This document shows, piece after piece, positions 50,954-60,530 of a stretch of DNA of 64,000 bases. Source of the DNA: Neobacillus sp. PS3-34 (lineage in GTDB: Bacteria; Bacillota; Bacilli; Bacillales; Cytobacillaceae); contig NZ_CP133267.1 in NCBI RefSeq assembly GCF_030915465.1, forward strand, positions 992,001 to 1,056,000. The letters run 5' to 3'. Every line of letters begins with the position of its first letter. Position 1 is the first letter of the stretch. The notes beneath the pieces were generated by a model. The model was not told the DNA's origin. It did no database searches and was given only the letters and a program-made list of their open reading frames with translations. A program made the position numbers and the translations under genes.

Positions 50954-51228
50954 ATGAATCATTACTATATGCAACCCGGATATTATAGAAATCAGCCTGA
51001 TACCCGTTTCTTTCCATTCCTGCCCTTTGTTGCAGGTTTAGCAACGGGAGGATTACTGGCTGTGCCTTTCATTTACGGGAATACGCCTTTTATCCACCTC
51101 CATACCCTGCGTTCCCAGCCTATCCACCTTTTTACTCCCCATACGGGATGTATGGAGGGATGTATGGAGGAATGCCCGGTGCTGGATTGCCATATGCACC
51201 TATGGCTGCACAACAGTATGTCGTATAA
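50954..51228 (+). pseudogene. Tyr/Pro/Gly-rich small protein, frameshifted at about 51078
   Basis: AGGAGG precedes the ATG. The first 42 codons give MNHYYMQPGYYRNQPDTRFF and a hydrophobic segment (LPFVAGLATGGLLAVPFIYG). After GGG at 51077-51079 the sensible sequence is in another frame: YPPPYPAFPAYPPFYSPYG, then GMYGGMYGGM and a C-terminal QQYVV stop at 51228. One added G joins them into 91 residues. Composition resembles spore coat or spore-surface proteins; the exact family is unknown. Confidence 0.7.
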
Positions 51229-51373
51229 TGTTCAATAGAGGCAGGCCAAAGACATGGCCTCTCTTTTTGTGCATTTGAATTACTAATTAATACCTTAGTA
51301 ACCTTTGTTTCTTTTTTTACAAAAATCAAGGTATAATAAACTGTAACCAATCATAGTGAAAGGAGATTATCTG

Positions 51374-51850
51374 TTGACACATCCCAGGAATATTCCCCCA
51401 ACTAAATTAAGCTTAACCGTGGACAACCTCTCCCAGGCCATCTATATTGTCAACCGGCATGCAAAAACTGCACCAAACCCCAAATTTTTGTACCAGTTAA
51501 AACAGGAAGCTATAAAAAAAATGATAACAGAAGGCCAAGCAAGGAAAGTAGGGCTTCATTTCTCAGAGAATCCTAAAAACAGCCAACAGCAATCAGATGT
51601 GCTTGTCGAATGCGGGAAATATTTATTCCATATTCCTCCCGTTAAAGATGACTTTTCACAGCTGCAGCATCTCGGGAAATTGGATGGTCTTTTCCGAAAT
51701 CCAAAAGCAAGCATATCGCTTCAGCAAGCAAAAGCCCTTTTGCAAACCTACACAGGTTTATCCGAATCTGAGCAATCAAAAGATCAAACCAATCGCAGCC
51801 GCCCCCCTTTTCAAAAGCCTGTTTTTAAAAAATTAGGCGAAAGATATTAA
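51374..51850 (+). CDS. kre: ComK regulator Kre (YkyB family)
   Basis: 158 residues. Conserved stretches LSQAIYIVNRHAKTAPNPKF, LYQLKQEAIKKMI and KVGLHFSENPKNSQQQSDVL match YkyB/Kre, which in B. subtilis lowers comK mRNA and adjusts competence. The start is TTG at 51374, 8 bp after AAAGGAG; a GTG at 51356 overlaps the ribosome site. Convergent with cheV through a shared terminator, as in B. subtilis. Confidence 0.88.
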   Translation: MTHPRNIPPTKLSLTVDNLSQAIYIVNRHAKTAPNPKFLYQLKQEAIKKMITEGQARKVGLHFSENPKNSQQQSDVLVECGKYLFHIPPVKDDFSQLQHLGKLDGLFRNPKASISLQQAKALLQTYTGLSESEQSKDQTNRSRPPFQKPVFKKLGERY

Positions 51851-51876
51851 AAGAAGCCGGAAATTCCGGCTTCTTT
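51849..51876. terminator. Bidirectional terminator between kre and cheV
   Basis: AAAAGAAGCCGG pairs with CCGGCTTCTTTT around AAAT. Confidence 0.88.
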
Positions 51877-51879
51877 TCA

Positions 51880-52785
51880 TTATAAAATATACTTATCAAT
51901 TTTCAGGATTAATTCAGCAATCTCCGGCTTGCTAATTTGTCCTTCAGCGCCGACTTTGTTTCCTTTATGGCGAAGGTCTTCCGTTATTAAAGAAGAGAAA
52001 ATAATCACAGGTATGGGCGCCATTTTTGGATGCTCCTTCACCTTTTTTGTGAAATGGTGCCCATCCATTTTGGGCATTTCAATATCTGTGATGATTAACT
52101 GAACCTCTTCGGCAGGATTCTTTCCCTCACTTACTAAATTTTCAAGATAGTCGTATGCGTCCTGACCATTCTCAAAAAAATCAACATTATCATATCCTGC
52201 CTCTGATAATGTATCAAAAAGCATTTTTCTTAAAAGAGGGGAATCTTCGGCCGCAATCAGTTTCTTATCTGAACGCTCTCTTTTCCCCAGCTTTTTTACT
52301 TCCTGAACCCTAATACCAGAATCAGGATTGATTTCAACAATGATTTTTTCAAAATCAAGTAATAGTATCATTTCTCCGTTGATTTTAACAACGCCAATAA
52401 TCTGGCTTTCCTGGCCGTTATACATTCCTGATGGTTTTTCAATATCCTGCCAGGAAATTCGATGAATTTGATTGACACCCTGAACGTGGAATACAATTTT
52501 TTGCTTATTAAATTCCGTGACAATAAATTTATCGAGCTGTTGGTTTTCGGAAGGAGGAAATCCCAGAGCATTCGCAATGCTGATAACAGGAAGAACCTCT
52601 CCCCTCAATTCAATAATTCCTTCCACATATGGATGGGCGTGAGGAATGGCGACTACCTGTACAGGATTGATAATTTCCTTAACTTTAATAACATTAATTC
52701 CGAATTTATTTATTCCTGCATTAAACTCAACAATTTCTAATTCGTTTGTTCCGCTTTCAAGCAAAATGCCCTTATTATTTTCCAT
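51880..52785 (-). CDS. cheV: Chemotaxis coupling protein CheV
   Basis: 301 residues: an N-terminal CheW-like domain (about 15-155; FNAGINKFGINVIKVKEIIN, RGEVLPVISIANALG) and a C-terminal receiver domain with phospho-acceptor Asp in LIITDIEMPKMDGHHF, preceded by LIAAEDSPLLRKML. It couples chemoreceptors to CheA and is phosphorylated for adaptation. GGAGACC lies before the ATG. Order patA-cheV-kre is as in B. subtilis. Frame intact. Confidence 0.95.
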   Translation of the reverse strand: MENNKGILLESGTNELEIVEFNAGINKFGINVIKVKEIINPVQVVAIPHAHPYVEGIIELRGEVLPVISIANALGFPPSENQQLDKFIVTEFNKQKIVFHVQGVNQIHRISWQDIEKPSGMYNGQESQIIGVVKINGEMILLLDFEKIIVEINPDSGIRVQEVKKLGKRERSDKKLIAAEDSPLLRKMLFDTLSEAGYDNVDFFENGQDAYDYLENLVSEGKNPAEEVQLIITDIEMPKMDGHHFTKKVKEHPKMAPIPVIIFSSLITEDLRHKGNKVGAEGQISKPEIAELILKIDKYIL

Positions 52786-52990
52786 ACGACGGTCTCCTTT
52801 AAAAGTAAACTGGCTAACTATTAATATACCATGAAAAATTAGGGGTGCTTACAATATTTATTTTAACTTTTCAGACAGAGAATTCGTGAAAATTCCGGCT
52901 GTTTTTTTTATCCTGACAGTACCCATCCTAACAAGCATAACTATTTTTAAAAATCATGATAAAATGGAAGTATGAACGACGGAAGGATGA

Positions 52991-54153
52991 ATGTCAAAAG
53001 TGGAGCACTTAATAAATCATAAAGTAAAGGAAATTGAAATTTCCGGAATCAGAAAATTTTTCAATATGGTAGCAGGTACCGAGGGAATGATTTCATTAAC
53101 GATCGGACAGCCTGACTTTCCTACCCCACTTCATGTTAAGGAAGCAGCAATAAGAGCTATCGAGGAAGATTTCACCTTATATACCCACAACGCCGGTATA
53201 CTGGAATTGCGACAGGCAGCAGCAGCATTTTCAAAACAAAAATATGGATTGGAGTACAATCCAGAAACTGAAATCATTGTAACGACTGGCGCAAGTGAAG
53301 CGATAGACATCTCGTTTCGGACTATTTTAACCGAGGGCACAGAAGTAATTTTGCCCGGACCTGTTTACCCTGGATACGAACCAATCATCCGTCTCTGTGG
53401 AGCAGAACCTGTACATGCAGACATCCGCAGCAACCAATTCCGCTTCACTGCAGACGTTATAAAAAAATACTTAACTGAAAAAACAAGATGCATTGTGTTG
53501 CCTTATCCTTCGAACCCGACAGGTGTCAGCCTGACAGAAAATGAATTGAAGGAAATTGCTGATCTTTTGAAGGACCGTGACATCTTTATACTTGCTGACG
53601 AAATCTATAGTGAGCTTGTGTACGGACAGGGACATAAATCGATTGCTTCTTTTTTACCAGAAAAAACGATTGTCATTAATGGATTGTCAAAATCTCACTC
53701 CATGACAGGATGGAGAATCGGGTTTGTATATGCTCCAGAAAAGATATCAAATCAAATATTAAAGGTTCACCAGTATAATGTAAGCTGTGCAAATTCCATT
53801 GCCCAAAAAGCAGCGTATGAAGCTCTTACGGCGGAATCAACGATGCACTGCCAATGAGAGATGAGTATGAAAAAAGAAGGAATTATGTTTATAACCGCTT
53901 GTCAGAAATGGGATTCGATGTTGTCAAGCCTGATGGGGCATTTTATTTCTTTGTTAAAATACCTTCCTCCATCCCTTTTAATTCTTTTGATTTTGCACTT
54001 GACCTTGTAAAAGAGGCAAAGGTGGCTGTTGTTCCAGGGAGTGCTTTTTCAACCTACGGAGAAGGCTATTTCCGCCTGTCCTTTGCATGCTCAATGGAAA
54101 CCTTAGCAGAAGGACTTAACCGGCTAAATCAGTATCTACAAAAGTGGAATTAA
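52991..54153 (+). pseudogene. patA: Aminotransferase A (class I/II), frameshifted at about 53831
   Basis: PLP-dependent aminotransferase, in B. subtilis acting on N-acetyl-diaminopimelate precursors. The first frame has LTIGQPDFPTPLHVKEAAI, YPSNPTGVSLTENEL and the PLP lysine in NGLSKSHSMTGWRIGF. The second frame has MRDEYEKRRNYVYNRLSEMG and FRLSFACSMETLAEGL. One base added at ACGGCGG near 53830 gives an INDALPMRDEY junction and 387 residues. It would act in the same pathway as dapH and dapL of this window. Divergent from cheV. Confidence 0.9.
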
Positions 54154-54172
54154 ACAACTTATTAAACATAGT

Positions 54173-54205
54173 AATGCCCCCAGCATCGAAGGTGGGGGCA
54201 TTTTA
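54173..54205. terminator. Terminator after patA
   Basis: AATGCCCCCA pairs with TGGGGGCATT around GCATCGAAGG, with TTTATATTT following. Confidence 0.82.
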
Positions 54206-54208
54206 TAT

Positions 54209-54385
54209 TTATTCTTTAAATTTACCGTTATTTTTAGGGGCTTTTTCTTTTTTTGCTTTATCCTTGTGAATTTGATTAGCGGCCGCAGAGCCGAATTCAT
54301 GTGCAAACTCTTCATTTATTGCAGCCGAGTCAAACCCTTTTTTATTCTTTTGCTGAGGGTCGTTTTTCTTAGTACGTTTCGCCAT
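54209..54385 (-). CDS. Small basic protein, possibly spore-associated
   Basis: 58 residues, very hydrophilic: MAKRTKKNDPQQKNKKGFDS, then EEFAHEFGSAAANQIHKDKA and a Lys/Pro tail. The EFxxEFGSAA stretch recalls gamma-type or minor small acid-soluble spore proteins, but the match is too weak to name a family. GGGAGG lies 7 bp before the ATG at 54385. Its end sits against the patA terminator. Confidence 0.65.
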   Translation of the reverse strand: MAKRTKKNDPQQKNKKGFDSAAINEEFAHEFGSAAANQIHKDKAKKEKAPKNNGKFKE

Positions 54386-54450
54386 CATCTTTCCTCCCAT
54401 TTTAAAGTACATCCATAGTATCCAATCTGGGAGAAAAGTTTATTCATCAC

Positions 54451-54819
54451 TCACACCATCTTTCGGATAAACCGAACCTCGCGATAACCTTCGATCCTGT
54501 CAGTTGTAAACAGGCCTACCTCGACAAAACTTCCCTTTAAATCGTTGAGGGTTGCCTCCAATTCTCCTGGATTTTTCGGCCTCGGATATCCGAGCCGTTT
54601 TATTTCCTCCATCAGAACCCTGAAACCCCCATCCGATTCCACATGGCTGAATTTCAATGGCAATGTTCCTTTCACTTCATTCATCAGCGTTAAATCCCAG
54701 CGAATGGGGTTAGCTTTATGATTGTTTCTTTCACGCTGAAAACCATCTATTCGTACCAAATAACGCCCATCCTCTAGTTCATAAAATTTTTCTGCCAGGT
54801 CGTCAAACATGGTCATCAT
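54451..54819 (-). CDS. Conserved hypothetical protein
   Basis: 122 residues, soluble, rich in charged and aromatic residues (YELEDGRYLVRIDGFQRERN, GSFVEVGLFTTDRIEGYREV). The layout with an N-terminal beta segment and an RWDLTLMNEVKGTLPLKF stretch is reminiscent of DUF669-type phage single-strand-binding relatives, which I note only as a possibility. GGGAGGG lies before the first of two ATGs. No further clue from neighbours. Confidence 0.6.
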   Translation of the reverse strand: MMTMFDDLAEKFYELEDGRYLVRIDGFQRERNNHKANPIRWDLTLMNEVKGTLPLKFSHVESDGGFRVLMEEIKRLGYPRPKNPGELEATLNDLKGSFVEVGLFTTDRIEGYREVRFIRKMV

Positions 54820-54922
54820 TGAACCCTCCCTCTCTAAATTTTTATTAAATCGAGAGGTATTTTAGAATGAAGAACAAACAAAAGGAGACCTCTTCGCTGG
54901 ATGGCCTCCACTTACCTTAACT

Positions 54923-55807
54923 TCAATTCTTCCAATATTTATATAATGCCTGTGTTCCGCTATTTTCTTCTCCTTTTTCAGCCAATGTCTCATACATCGA
55001 TTTAGCAAGTGCCAATCCTGGAACTTCCATATCCATTCTTTCTGCTTCATCAAGAGCTATTTTCATATCTTTAATAAAATGTTTTATATAAAATCCCGGC
55101 TCGAAATTCTGGTCGAGCATTCTTGGTGCCAAATTGCTCAATGACCAGCTCCCTGCTGCTCCAGTTGAAATGCTTTTTAGAACATTTTCGGGATCAAGGC
55201 CAGCTTTTTCAGCATAAATCATCGCCTCGCAAACACCAATCATTCCGGAGGCAATTGCAATTTGGTTACACATTTTTGTATGCTGTCCGGATCCAGCGGA
55301 CCCTTGATATACAATGTTAGTACCCAATTTTTCCAGGAGCGGCATTACCTGCTGATACGCTTTTTCATCTCCGCCTGCCATAATGGCCAGCCTCGCTTCT
55401 CTCGCCCCAATATCCCCGCCTGAAACTGGCGCATCAATGGCATGAATCCTCTTCATTTTAGCTTCTTCATAAATTTTTTTCGCAAGGGATGGGGTTGAAG
55501 TGGTCATATCAATCAAGTAGGTGTTTTCTGTTCCATTTGGAATAAGGCCATTTTCTCCTAAATATACTTCTTCGACATCATGGGGATAGCCTACAATGGT
55601 GAAAATGACATTTGCGTTCTGTGCTGCTTTCTTCGGTGAATCTGCCCATTTGGCTCCTCTGTCAAGCAATTCCTGCGCCCTCTCTTTAGTCCGGTTGTAA
55701 ACGATTAACGGGAACCCTGCATCCAGGAGATGCCCTGCCATGCTTTTACCCATCACTCCTGTACCGATAAAGGCAATTACTGTATTTTCTGGTGATAGCA
55801 TTGTCAT
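54923..55807 (-). CDS. ykwC: Beta-hydroxyacid dehydrogenase YkwC
   Basis: 294 residues. N-terminal Rossmann motif FIGTGVMGKSMAGHLLDAGF, substrate-binding DAPVSGGDIGAREARLAIM, catalytic lysine in SGQHTKMCNQIA (about 180) and an all-helical C-terminal domain define the 3-hydroxyisobutyrate dehydrogenase family. The natural substrate (3-hydroxyisobutyrate, tartronate semialdehyde or similar) is not known. Located between patA and ptsI, as ykwC in B. subtilis. Frame intact. Confidence 0.88.
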   Translation of the reverse strand: MTMLSPENTVIAFIGTGVMGKSMAGHLLDAGFPLIVYNRTKERAQELLDRGAKWADSPKKAAQNANVIFTIVGYPHDVEEVYLGENGLIPNGTENTYLIDMTTSTPSLAKKIYEEAKMKRIHAIDAPVSGGDIGAREARLAIMAGGDEKAYQQVMPLLEKLGTNIVYQGSAGSGQHTKMCNQIAIASGMIGVCEAMIYAEKAGLDPENVLKSISTGAAGSWSLSNLAPRMLDQNFEPGFYIKHFIKDMKIALDEAERMDMEVPGLALAKSMYETLAEKGEENSGTQALYKYWKN

Positions 55808-55883
55808 TCATCCTCTCAAAAATTTTATCTGTTTATATTTTAACATTATTTTTATTCTCGAAATAATGATGGCGGATTTTTCG

Positions 55884-55912
55884 CAAAAAAAATCCGGGAC
55901 CTGTGTCCCGGA
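55884..55912 (-). terminator. Terminator of the SDR gene at 56010
   Basis: On the minus strand TCCGGGAC, loop ACAG, GTCCCGGA is followed by eight T. Confidence 0.78.
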
Positions 55913-56009
55913 ACATGTGCTAATCTCCAAATTTATGCACCCTAGTATTTTATCCTGATTTTATCTTTTTAATCAAATTAATAAGTGAAAGAAAAAGGAT
56001 TATTAAGCA

Positions 56010-56795
56010 TTAAATCGATTTTACCATTCCACCATCAACAAGGAATGAGCTGCCTGTCATATAGGAGTTTGCATCTGAAACAAGAAAGGAGGCAACCTTG
56101 GCAAATTCTTCAGGGTTTCCGTATCTTTTTAATGGAATCATTTCCTTAACCTGGTTTTCGACAGCTTCCCTTTCTACACCAAGCTTTTCAGCATTTATCT
56201 GATCAAGATGCTTCACCCTGTCCGTAGCAATCCTTCCTGGTGCGATCGTATTTATTAAAATCTGATATTCCGCAAATTCCTGTGCCAGTGTCTTTGTCAA
56301 TCCCACGATTCCAGTCCTGAAGGTATTCGAAAGTATTAATCCTGGAATAGGTTCTTTAATTGATGAGGATGCAATATTTAATATTTTTCCTCCATCACGC
56401 TTCAAAAAGGGAAGTGCTTCTCTGATAAGACGGACATACGATAATAAATTCAACTCAAAAGAAGCAAGCCAATCTTCGTCCCTCATCGACTCAAAGGATC
56501 CCGCAGGCGGACCGCCAGCGTTATTGACAAGGATATCGATGCTACCGAAAAAATCAGCCGTTTTTGAAACCAGCTTTTTTATATCCTCTATCTTTGTAAT
56601 ATCCGCAGCGTGAAAGGACACTTTTCCAGTTCCCGCATTCTCCAGTTCTTTTGCCTTTTGTTCAAGCTTTACGGCATCACGTCCAGAAATCATGACATTT
56701 GCCCCTTCTTTAAGCAGCTGTTCTGCGATTGCAAAGCCCAATCCCTGGCTCGACGCAGCTATTAGGGCAGTTTTTCCTGTAAGATTCAAGTCCAT
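56010..56795 (-). CDS. Short-chain dehydrogenase/reductase lacking the YxxxK catalytic motif
   Basis: 261 residues. Rossmann motif ALIAASSQGLGFAIAEQLL, NNAGGPPAGSFE and C-terminal YMTGSSFLVDGGMV are SDR-typical. At the active site, after NIASSSIKEPIPG, the sequence is LILSNTFRTGIVGLT, so Tyr and Lys of YxxxK are replaced by Ser/Asn and Arg. This marks a known divergent SDR subset whose substrates are unclear. GGAGGATGATAAA precedes the ATG. Monocistronic. Confidence 0.82.
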   Translation of the reverse strand: MDLNLTGKTALIAASSQGLGFAIAEQLLKEGANVMISGRDAVKLEQKAKELENAGTGKVSFHAADITKIEDIKKLVSKTADFFGSIDILVNNAGGPPAGSFESMRDEDWLASFELNLLSYVRLIREALPFLKRDGGKILNIASSSIKEPIPGLILSNTFRTGIVGLTKTLAQEFAEYQILINTIAPGRIATDRVKHLDQINAEKLGVEREAVENQVKEMIPLKRYGNPEEFAKVASFLVSDANSYMTGSSFLVDGGMVKSI

Positions 56796-56921
56796 TTTAT
56801 CATCCTCCTATTAATAATCTATTTCTATTATACAAAAGACTGTTTCACAAAGCAGTTTAAGAGATTAATGAATCCTTTTCAATCCCCCTTTGGTTTAGGA
56901 TAATTCATTAAAAGAACGCAA

Positions 56922-56949
56922 AAAAATGCCGGCTGTTTTCACAGCCGGC
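56922..56949 (-). terminator. Terminator after ptsI
   Basis: On the minus strand GCCGGCTGT, loop GAAA, ACAGCCGGC is followed by ATTTTTTT. Confidence 0.88.
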
Positions 56950-57059
56950 TAATTAGGGGGAAAATGAGAATGATTAGCTTACACTTAGGCTTATCAAAGT
57001 GCATGCTTTATCTTTACCCGAAATAACAGTATTGAAACAAAATGATAATTACATTTTGA

Positions 57060-58774
57060 TTACAGTTTTGTAGCGGTTTTAACAGCCGCGATTACCTGAT
57101 CGGTTGTACTCATAGTTAGTACATTCAGGGCTAGCTGTTTCATTTCTTCCATGCTAAGCTTACGGATTTGAGAGCGTGCTTTTAAAATAGATGTAGCGCT
57201 CATTGAAAATTCATCAAGTCCCAAACCTAAAAGCAGCGGAATAGCAGTTTCATCCCCGGCCATTTCCCCGCACATTCCAGCCCACTTTCCTTCTGCATGT
57301 GCAGCATCAATAACCATTTTCACCAATCGTAAAATGGATGGACTGTATGGCTGGTATAAATAAGAAACGCGCTCATTCATCCGGTCAGCAGCCATTGTAT
57401 ATTGGATAAGATCGTTAGTACCGATACTGAAAAAGTCAACTTCCTTAGCAAATTGATCTGCAAGGATGGCAGTTGATGGAATTTCAACCATAATGCCAAG
57501 TTCGATTTTTTCTGAGACAGTATTTCCTTCAGAAATAAGCTTGTCCTTTTCTTCTTCCAAGATCGCTTTAGCTGCGCGGAATTCATCCAAGGTAGCAATC
57601 ATCGGGAACATAATTTTCAAATTGCCGAAACTGCTTGCTCTTAACAATGCACGCAATTGAGTTCTGAAGATTTCTTGCTCTTCAAGGCATAAACGGATAG
57701 CCCTAAAACCTAGGAAAGGATTCAGTTCTTTTGGAAGCTTCAAATATGGAAGTTCTTTATCTCCACCGATATCAAGAGTACGGACAACGACAGGCTTTCC
57801 TTTCATACCTTCAAGAACCGCTTTGTAGGCTTCGAATTGCTCTTCCTCTGTAGGAAGCTGATCACGGCCCATATAAAGGAATTCAGTCCTGTAAAGGCCA
57901 CTCCCTCACCGCCATTTTCTACTACACCTTTTAGGTCTTTAGGTGTGCCAATGTTGGCAGCAAGTTCAACATGATGTCCGTCAGCAGATACCGATTTTTC
58001 GTTTACAAGCTTTGCCCATTCTGCTTTTTGAGCTTCATATCCTTTGTGGATACGTCGGTATTCTTCTACGGCTTCAGGTGTTGGATTAATATGTACTTCT
58101 CCTGTTAATCCATCAACGACGACTAGATCACCGTTATTGATTTCTTCAGTAGCTGTTTTGGTTCCTACAACTGCTGGTATTTCCATTGAACGGGCCATAA
58201 TCGCTGAATGAGAAGTACGGCCACCGATATCTGTTGTAAAACCCTTTACAAACTGCCTGTTAAGTTGTGCAGTATCTGATGGTGTTAAATCTTCAGCTAC
58301 GATGATAACTTCTTCAGCTATCATGCTAGGATTGACGATTTGGACACCAAGCAAGTGTGAAAGAACGCGTTTTGTAACATCTCTTATGTCAGCGGCACGT
58401 TCCTTCATATAATCATTGTCCATTTGTTCGAACATCATAATAAACATGTCTGCTGTTTCCTTAAGGGCATGCTCCGCGTTGACGTTCTCAGATTTAATCT
58501 TATCTTCAATTGGTGAAATTAATTCAGGGTCGCTAAGTACTAGAAGATGTGCTTCAAAAATCGCTGCCTTGTCAGCTCCAAGGTCTACTTTCGCCCGGTC
58601 ACGAATGGATGAAAGTTCAGATTTTGATTGTTCAAGCGCCGTATGAAAACGCGCAATCTCTTGTTCAGCGTTTTCTACTGTCTTCTTTTCAAATGACAAA
58701 TCGGGCTCTACAAGCCTGTATGCTTTAGCAATCGCAATTCCATTGGAAGCGGCAATACCTTTTAGGAATGTCAT
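57060..58774 (-). pseudogene. ptsI: PTS enzyme I, frameshifted at about 57897
   Basis: PEP-protein phosphotransferase that phosphorylates HPr. The upstream frame has the active-site histidine motif [18 protein letters not shown] and runs to [10 protein letters not shown]. The downstream frame has [47 protein letters not shown] and [10 protein letters not shown]. One G at GGCC 57896-57899 gives [20 protein letters not shown] and 571 residues (family about 570). Its ATG overlaps the ptsH stop. Needed for all PTS sugars, so error is likelier than decay. Confidence 0.95.
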
Positions 58775-59040
58775 TACTCAGCCAAACCTTCTTTTTTCAA
58801 AGTTTCTTCAAGAGAATTTAATGCTTCTTCAGCATCGTTGCCTTCTGCACTGATTTTAATATCTGCACCCTGCGCCACACCTAATGACATAACACCCATA
58901 ATTGATTTTAAATTAACTTTTTTTTCTTTATATTCTAAATGGATCTCAGAATCGAACTTGCTAGCTGTTTGAACTAATAAAGTTGCCGGTCTAGCGTGGA
59001 TTCCTGTTTCCGATATTACCTTAAATTGTTTTTCTGCCAT
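58774..59040 (-). CDS. ptsH: Phosphocarrier protein HPr
   Basis: 88 residues with His15 in [15 protein letters not shown] and the regulatory Ser46 in [14 protein letters not shown]. HPr passes phosphate from enzyme I to sugar-specific EII; Ser46 phosphorylation makes it the CcpA co-regulator. AGGAG precedes the ATG. It is first in a ptsHI operon; the ptsG that leads the operon in B. subtilis is absent here. Confidence 0.97.
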   Translation of the reverse strand: MAEKQFKVISETGIHARPATLLVQTASKFDSEIHLEYKEKKVNLKSIMGVMSLGVAQGADIKISAEGNDAEEALNSLEETLKKEGLAE

Positions 59041-59372
59041 GTTAATCAGACTCCTTTTAATATGAAAATTAATTTAGAATTACTATAATCATATGCCTGC
59101 ACCATTAACTTATCCAATTTCACCATTTTAGTCAACTAAACCGTTAAAAGACTAAAAATTAAATAAAATCAGATGAATCCCTTTGTGATAATGCTTATCT
59201 TTTCCATCCTGCAGCCAATCATGTAAACCATACGACATAGTTTATCTTTAATAGCAGTATCATAGCATTTTAAAGATATGGCTCACAACCAAAACAGTTT
59301 CAAATTCATGACATTTTTAAAAGGAAGCGCTACCATAATAAAAAGTCTAGAAAAAGCCATTTTTTTGCCAAA
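59041..59372. other. 332-bp region upstream of ptsH
   Basis: No gene seen. It should hold the ptsHI promoter. AAGGAAGCGCTACCA at 59321-59335 matches the cre consensus except at one position, but it is about 280 bp from ptsH, so its role is uncertain. No ribonucleic antiterminator element of the GlcT type was recognised. Confidence 0.4.
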
Positions 59373-60122
59373 TTATTCTTCATAAATCATCTTTCTAGTC
59401 ATTCCTCCGTCCAAAATAATATTTTCTGCTGTTATAAAATCATTCTTAGGGTCACATAGGAAAAGACAGCACCTGGCTACATCTTCGGGTTTTCCTACAC
59501 GGTTGGACAAATGCTGCTTATGGTCTATTTCTTTTAAGCTGTCATAATTTTCGGTCTGGATCCAGCCGGGACTTATACTATTGACAAAAATGCGGTTAGG
59601 GGAAAGCGTTCTTGCAAGTGCATGTGTTAGCGCAATAATTCCTCCCTTTGATGCAGAATAGGCTTCCGTATTTGGTTCGGACATAAAAGCCCGCGTCGAA
59701 GAAATATTAATGATTCGTCCTCCGTCTTCCTTCATATATTGAACAGCTTCTTTAGAACTCAAAAACACACTCTTCAAGTTTGTATCAATTACTTCATCCC
59801 ATTGCTCAGATGTCATCTCCATAAATGGTAAGAACTTTGAAATACCTGCATTATTGACCAGAATGTCAATTTGTCCGAATGTCTTGGCAGCTGTTTGAAA
59901 AAGTTGTTTTATACTTGCTTCATTTTTCACATCTGTTTTTATAAAAATCGCGTTCTTCTTTTTCCTCTTAATTTCCTCTTCTGTTTCGAATCCCTTTTCT
60001 TCCTCAATATCTGCAATGACGACGTTTGCACCATGGTCAGCAAACATTATTGCAATTGCCTTCCCAATCCCGCTCGCTGCTCCGGTAATAATTGCCGTTT
60101 TTCCGGTGAAGTCCATTTTCAA
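59373..60122 (-). CDS. Short-chain dehydrogenase/reductase
   Basis: 249 residues with complete SDR motifs: IITGAASGIGKAIAIMFADH, DILVNNAGISKF, catalytic Ser in NISSTRAFMS and YSASKGG. Specificity may be for sugar alcohols, 3-oxoacyl-ACP or related; not resolvable. GGGAGG precedes the ATG. It is the third SDR in 10 kb, but differs clearly from the other two in the active-site region. MITE copy 5 lies just upstream. Confidence 0.85.
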   Translation of the reverse strand: MKMDFTGKTAIITGAASGIGKAIAIMFADHGANVVIADIEEEKGFETEEEIKRKKKNAIFIKTDVKNEASIKQLFQTAAKTFGQIDILVNNAGISKFLPFMEMTSEQWDEVIDTNLKSVFLSSKEAVQYMKEDGGRIINISSTRAFMSEPNTEAYSASKGGIIALTHALARTLSPNRIFVNSISPGWIQTENYDSLKEIDHKQHLSNRVGKPEDVARCCLFLCDPKNDFITAENIILDGGMTRKMIYEE

Positions 60123-60185
60123 TTCCTCCCTTTTTTCTCATTCCTTAATTAACACTACCCAATATATTGGTTAGATAAAAATAAA

Positions 60186-60475
60186 GGCTGTTTTCGTATA
60201 ATTTGTTACTATTTAAGGAGTAGTTGATTATCACTCCAGGATGCTCGCTTTCCGCGGGGCGGGCGGTGAGCCTCCTCGCCGCACAGCGCCTGTGGGGTCT
60301 CACCTGTCCCGCTGCTCCCGCAGGACGTTGAATCAGCTCCCTAGAATCAACACCGCACGAAGGAAATGCGATAGCATTTTCGAGGAGTCTCGCACCTTCC
60401 GCTCCAATCAATTTCTTTTTCAACGATTTGCTTTTAAAAACCTATTTGCAAAACAACAATCTTTTAGAAAACAGC
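60186..60475 (+). mobile_element. MITE-like repeat family A, copy 5 (long form)
   Basis: About 290 bp from GGCTGTTTTC to GAAAACAGCT, with the internal module (about 60325-60386). Flanked by AAAATAAA on the left and, directly after the terminal T, AAAATAAA on the right: an 8-bp target duplication. Confidence 0.9.
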
Positions 60476-60485
60476 TAAAATAAAA

Positions 60486-60518
60486 AAGACGCATAATCTC
60501 AGCAGATTGCGCCTTTGT
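60486..60518 (-). terminator. Terminator of the Spo0E-like gene
   Basis: On the minus strand GGCGCAATCT, loop GCTG, AGATTATGCGTC (with one wobble and one bulge) is followed by TTTTTTA. Confidence 0.65.
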
Positions 60519-60530
60519 GCTTTACGAATT

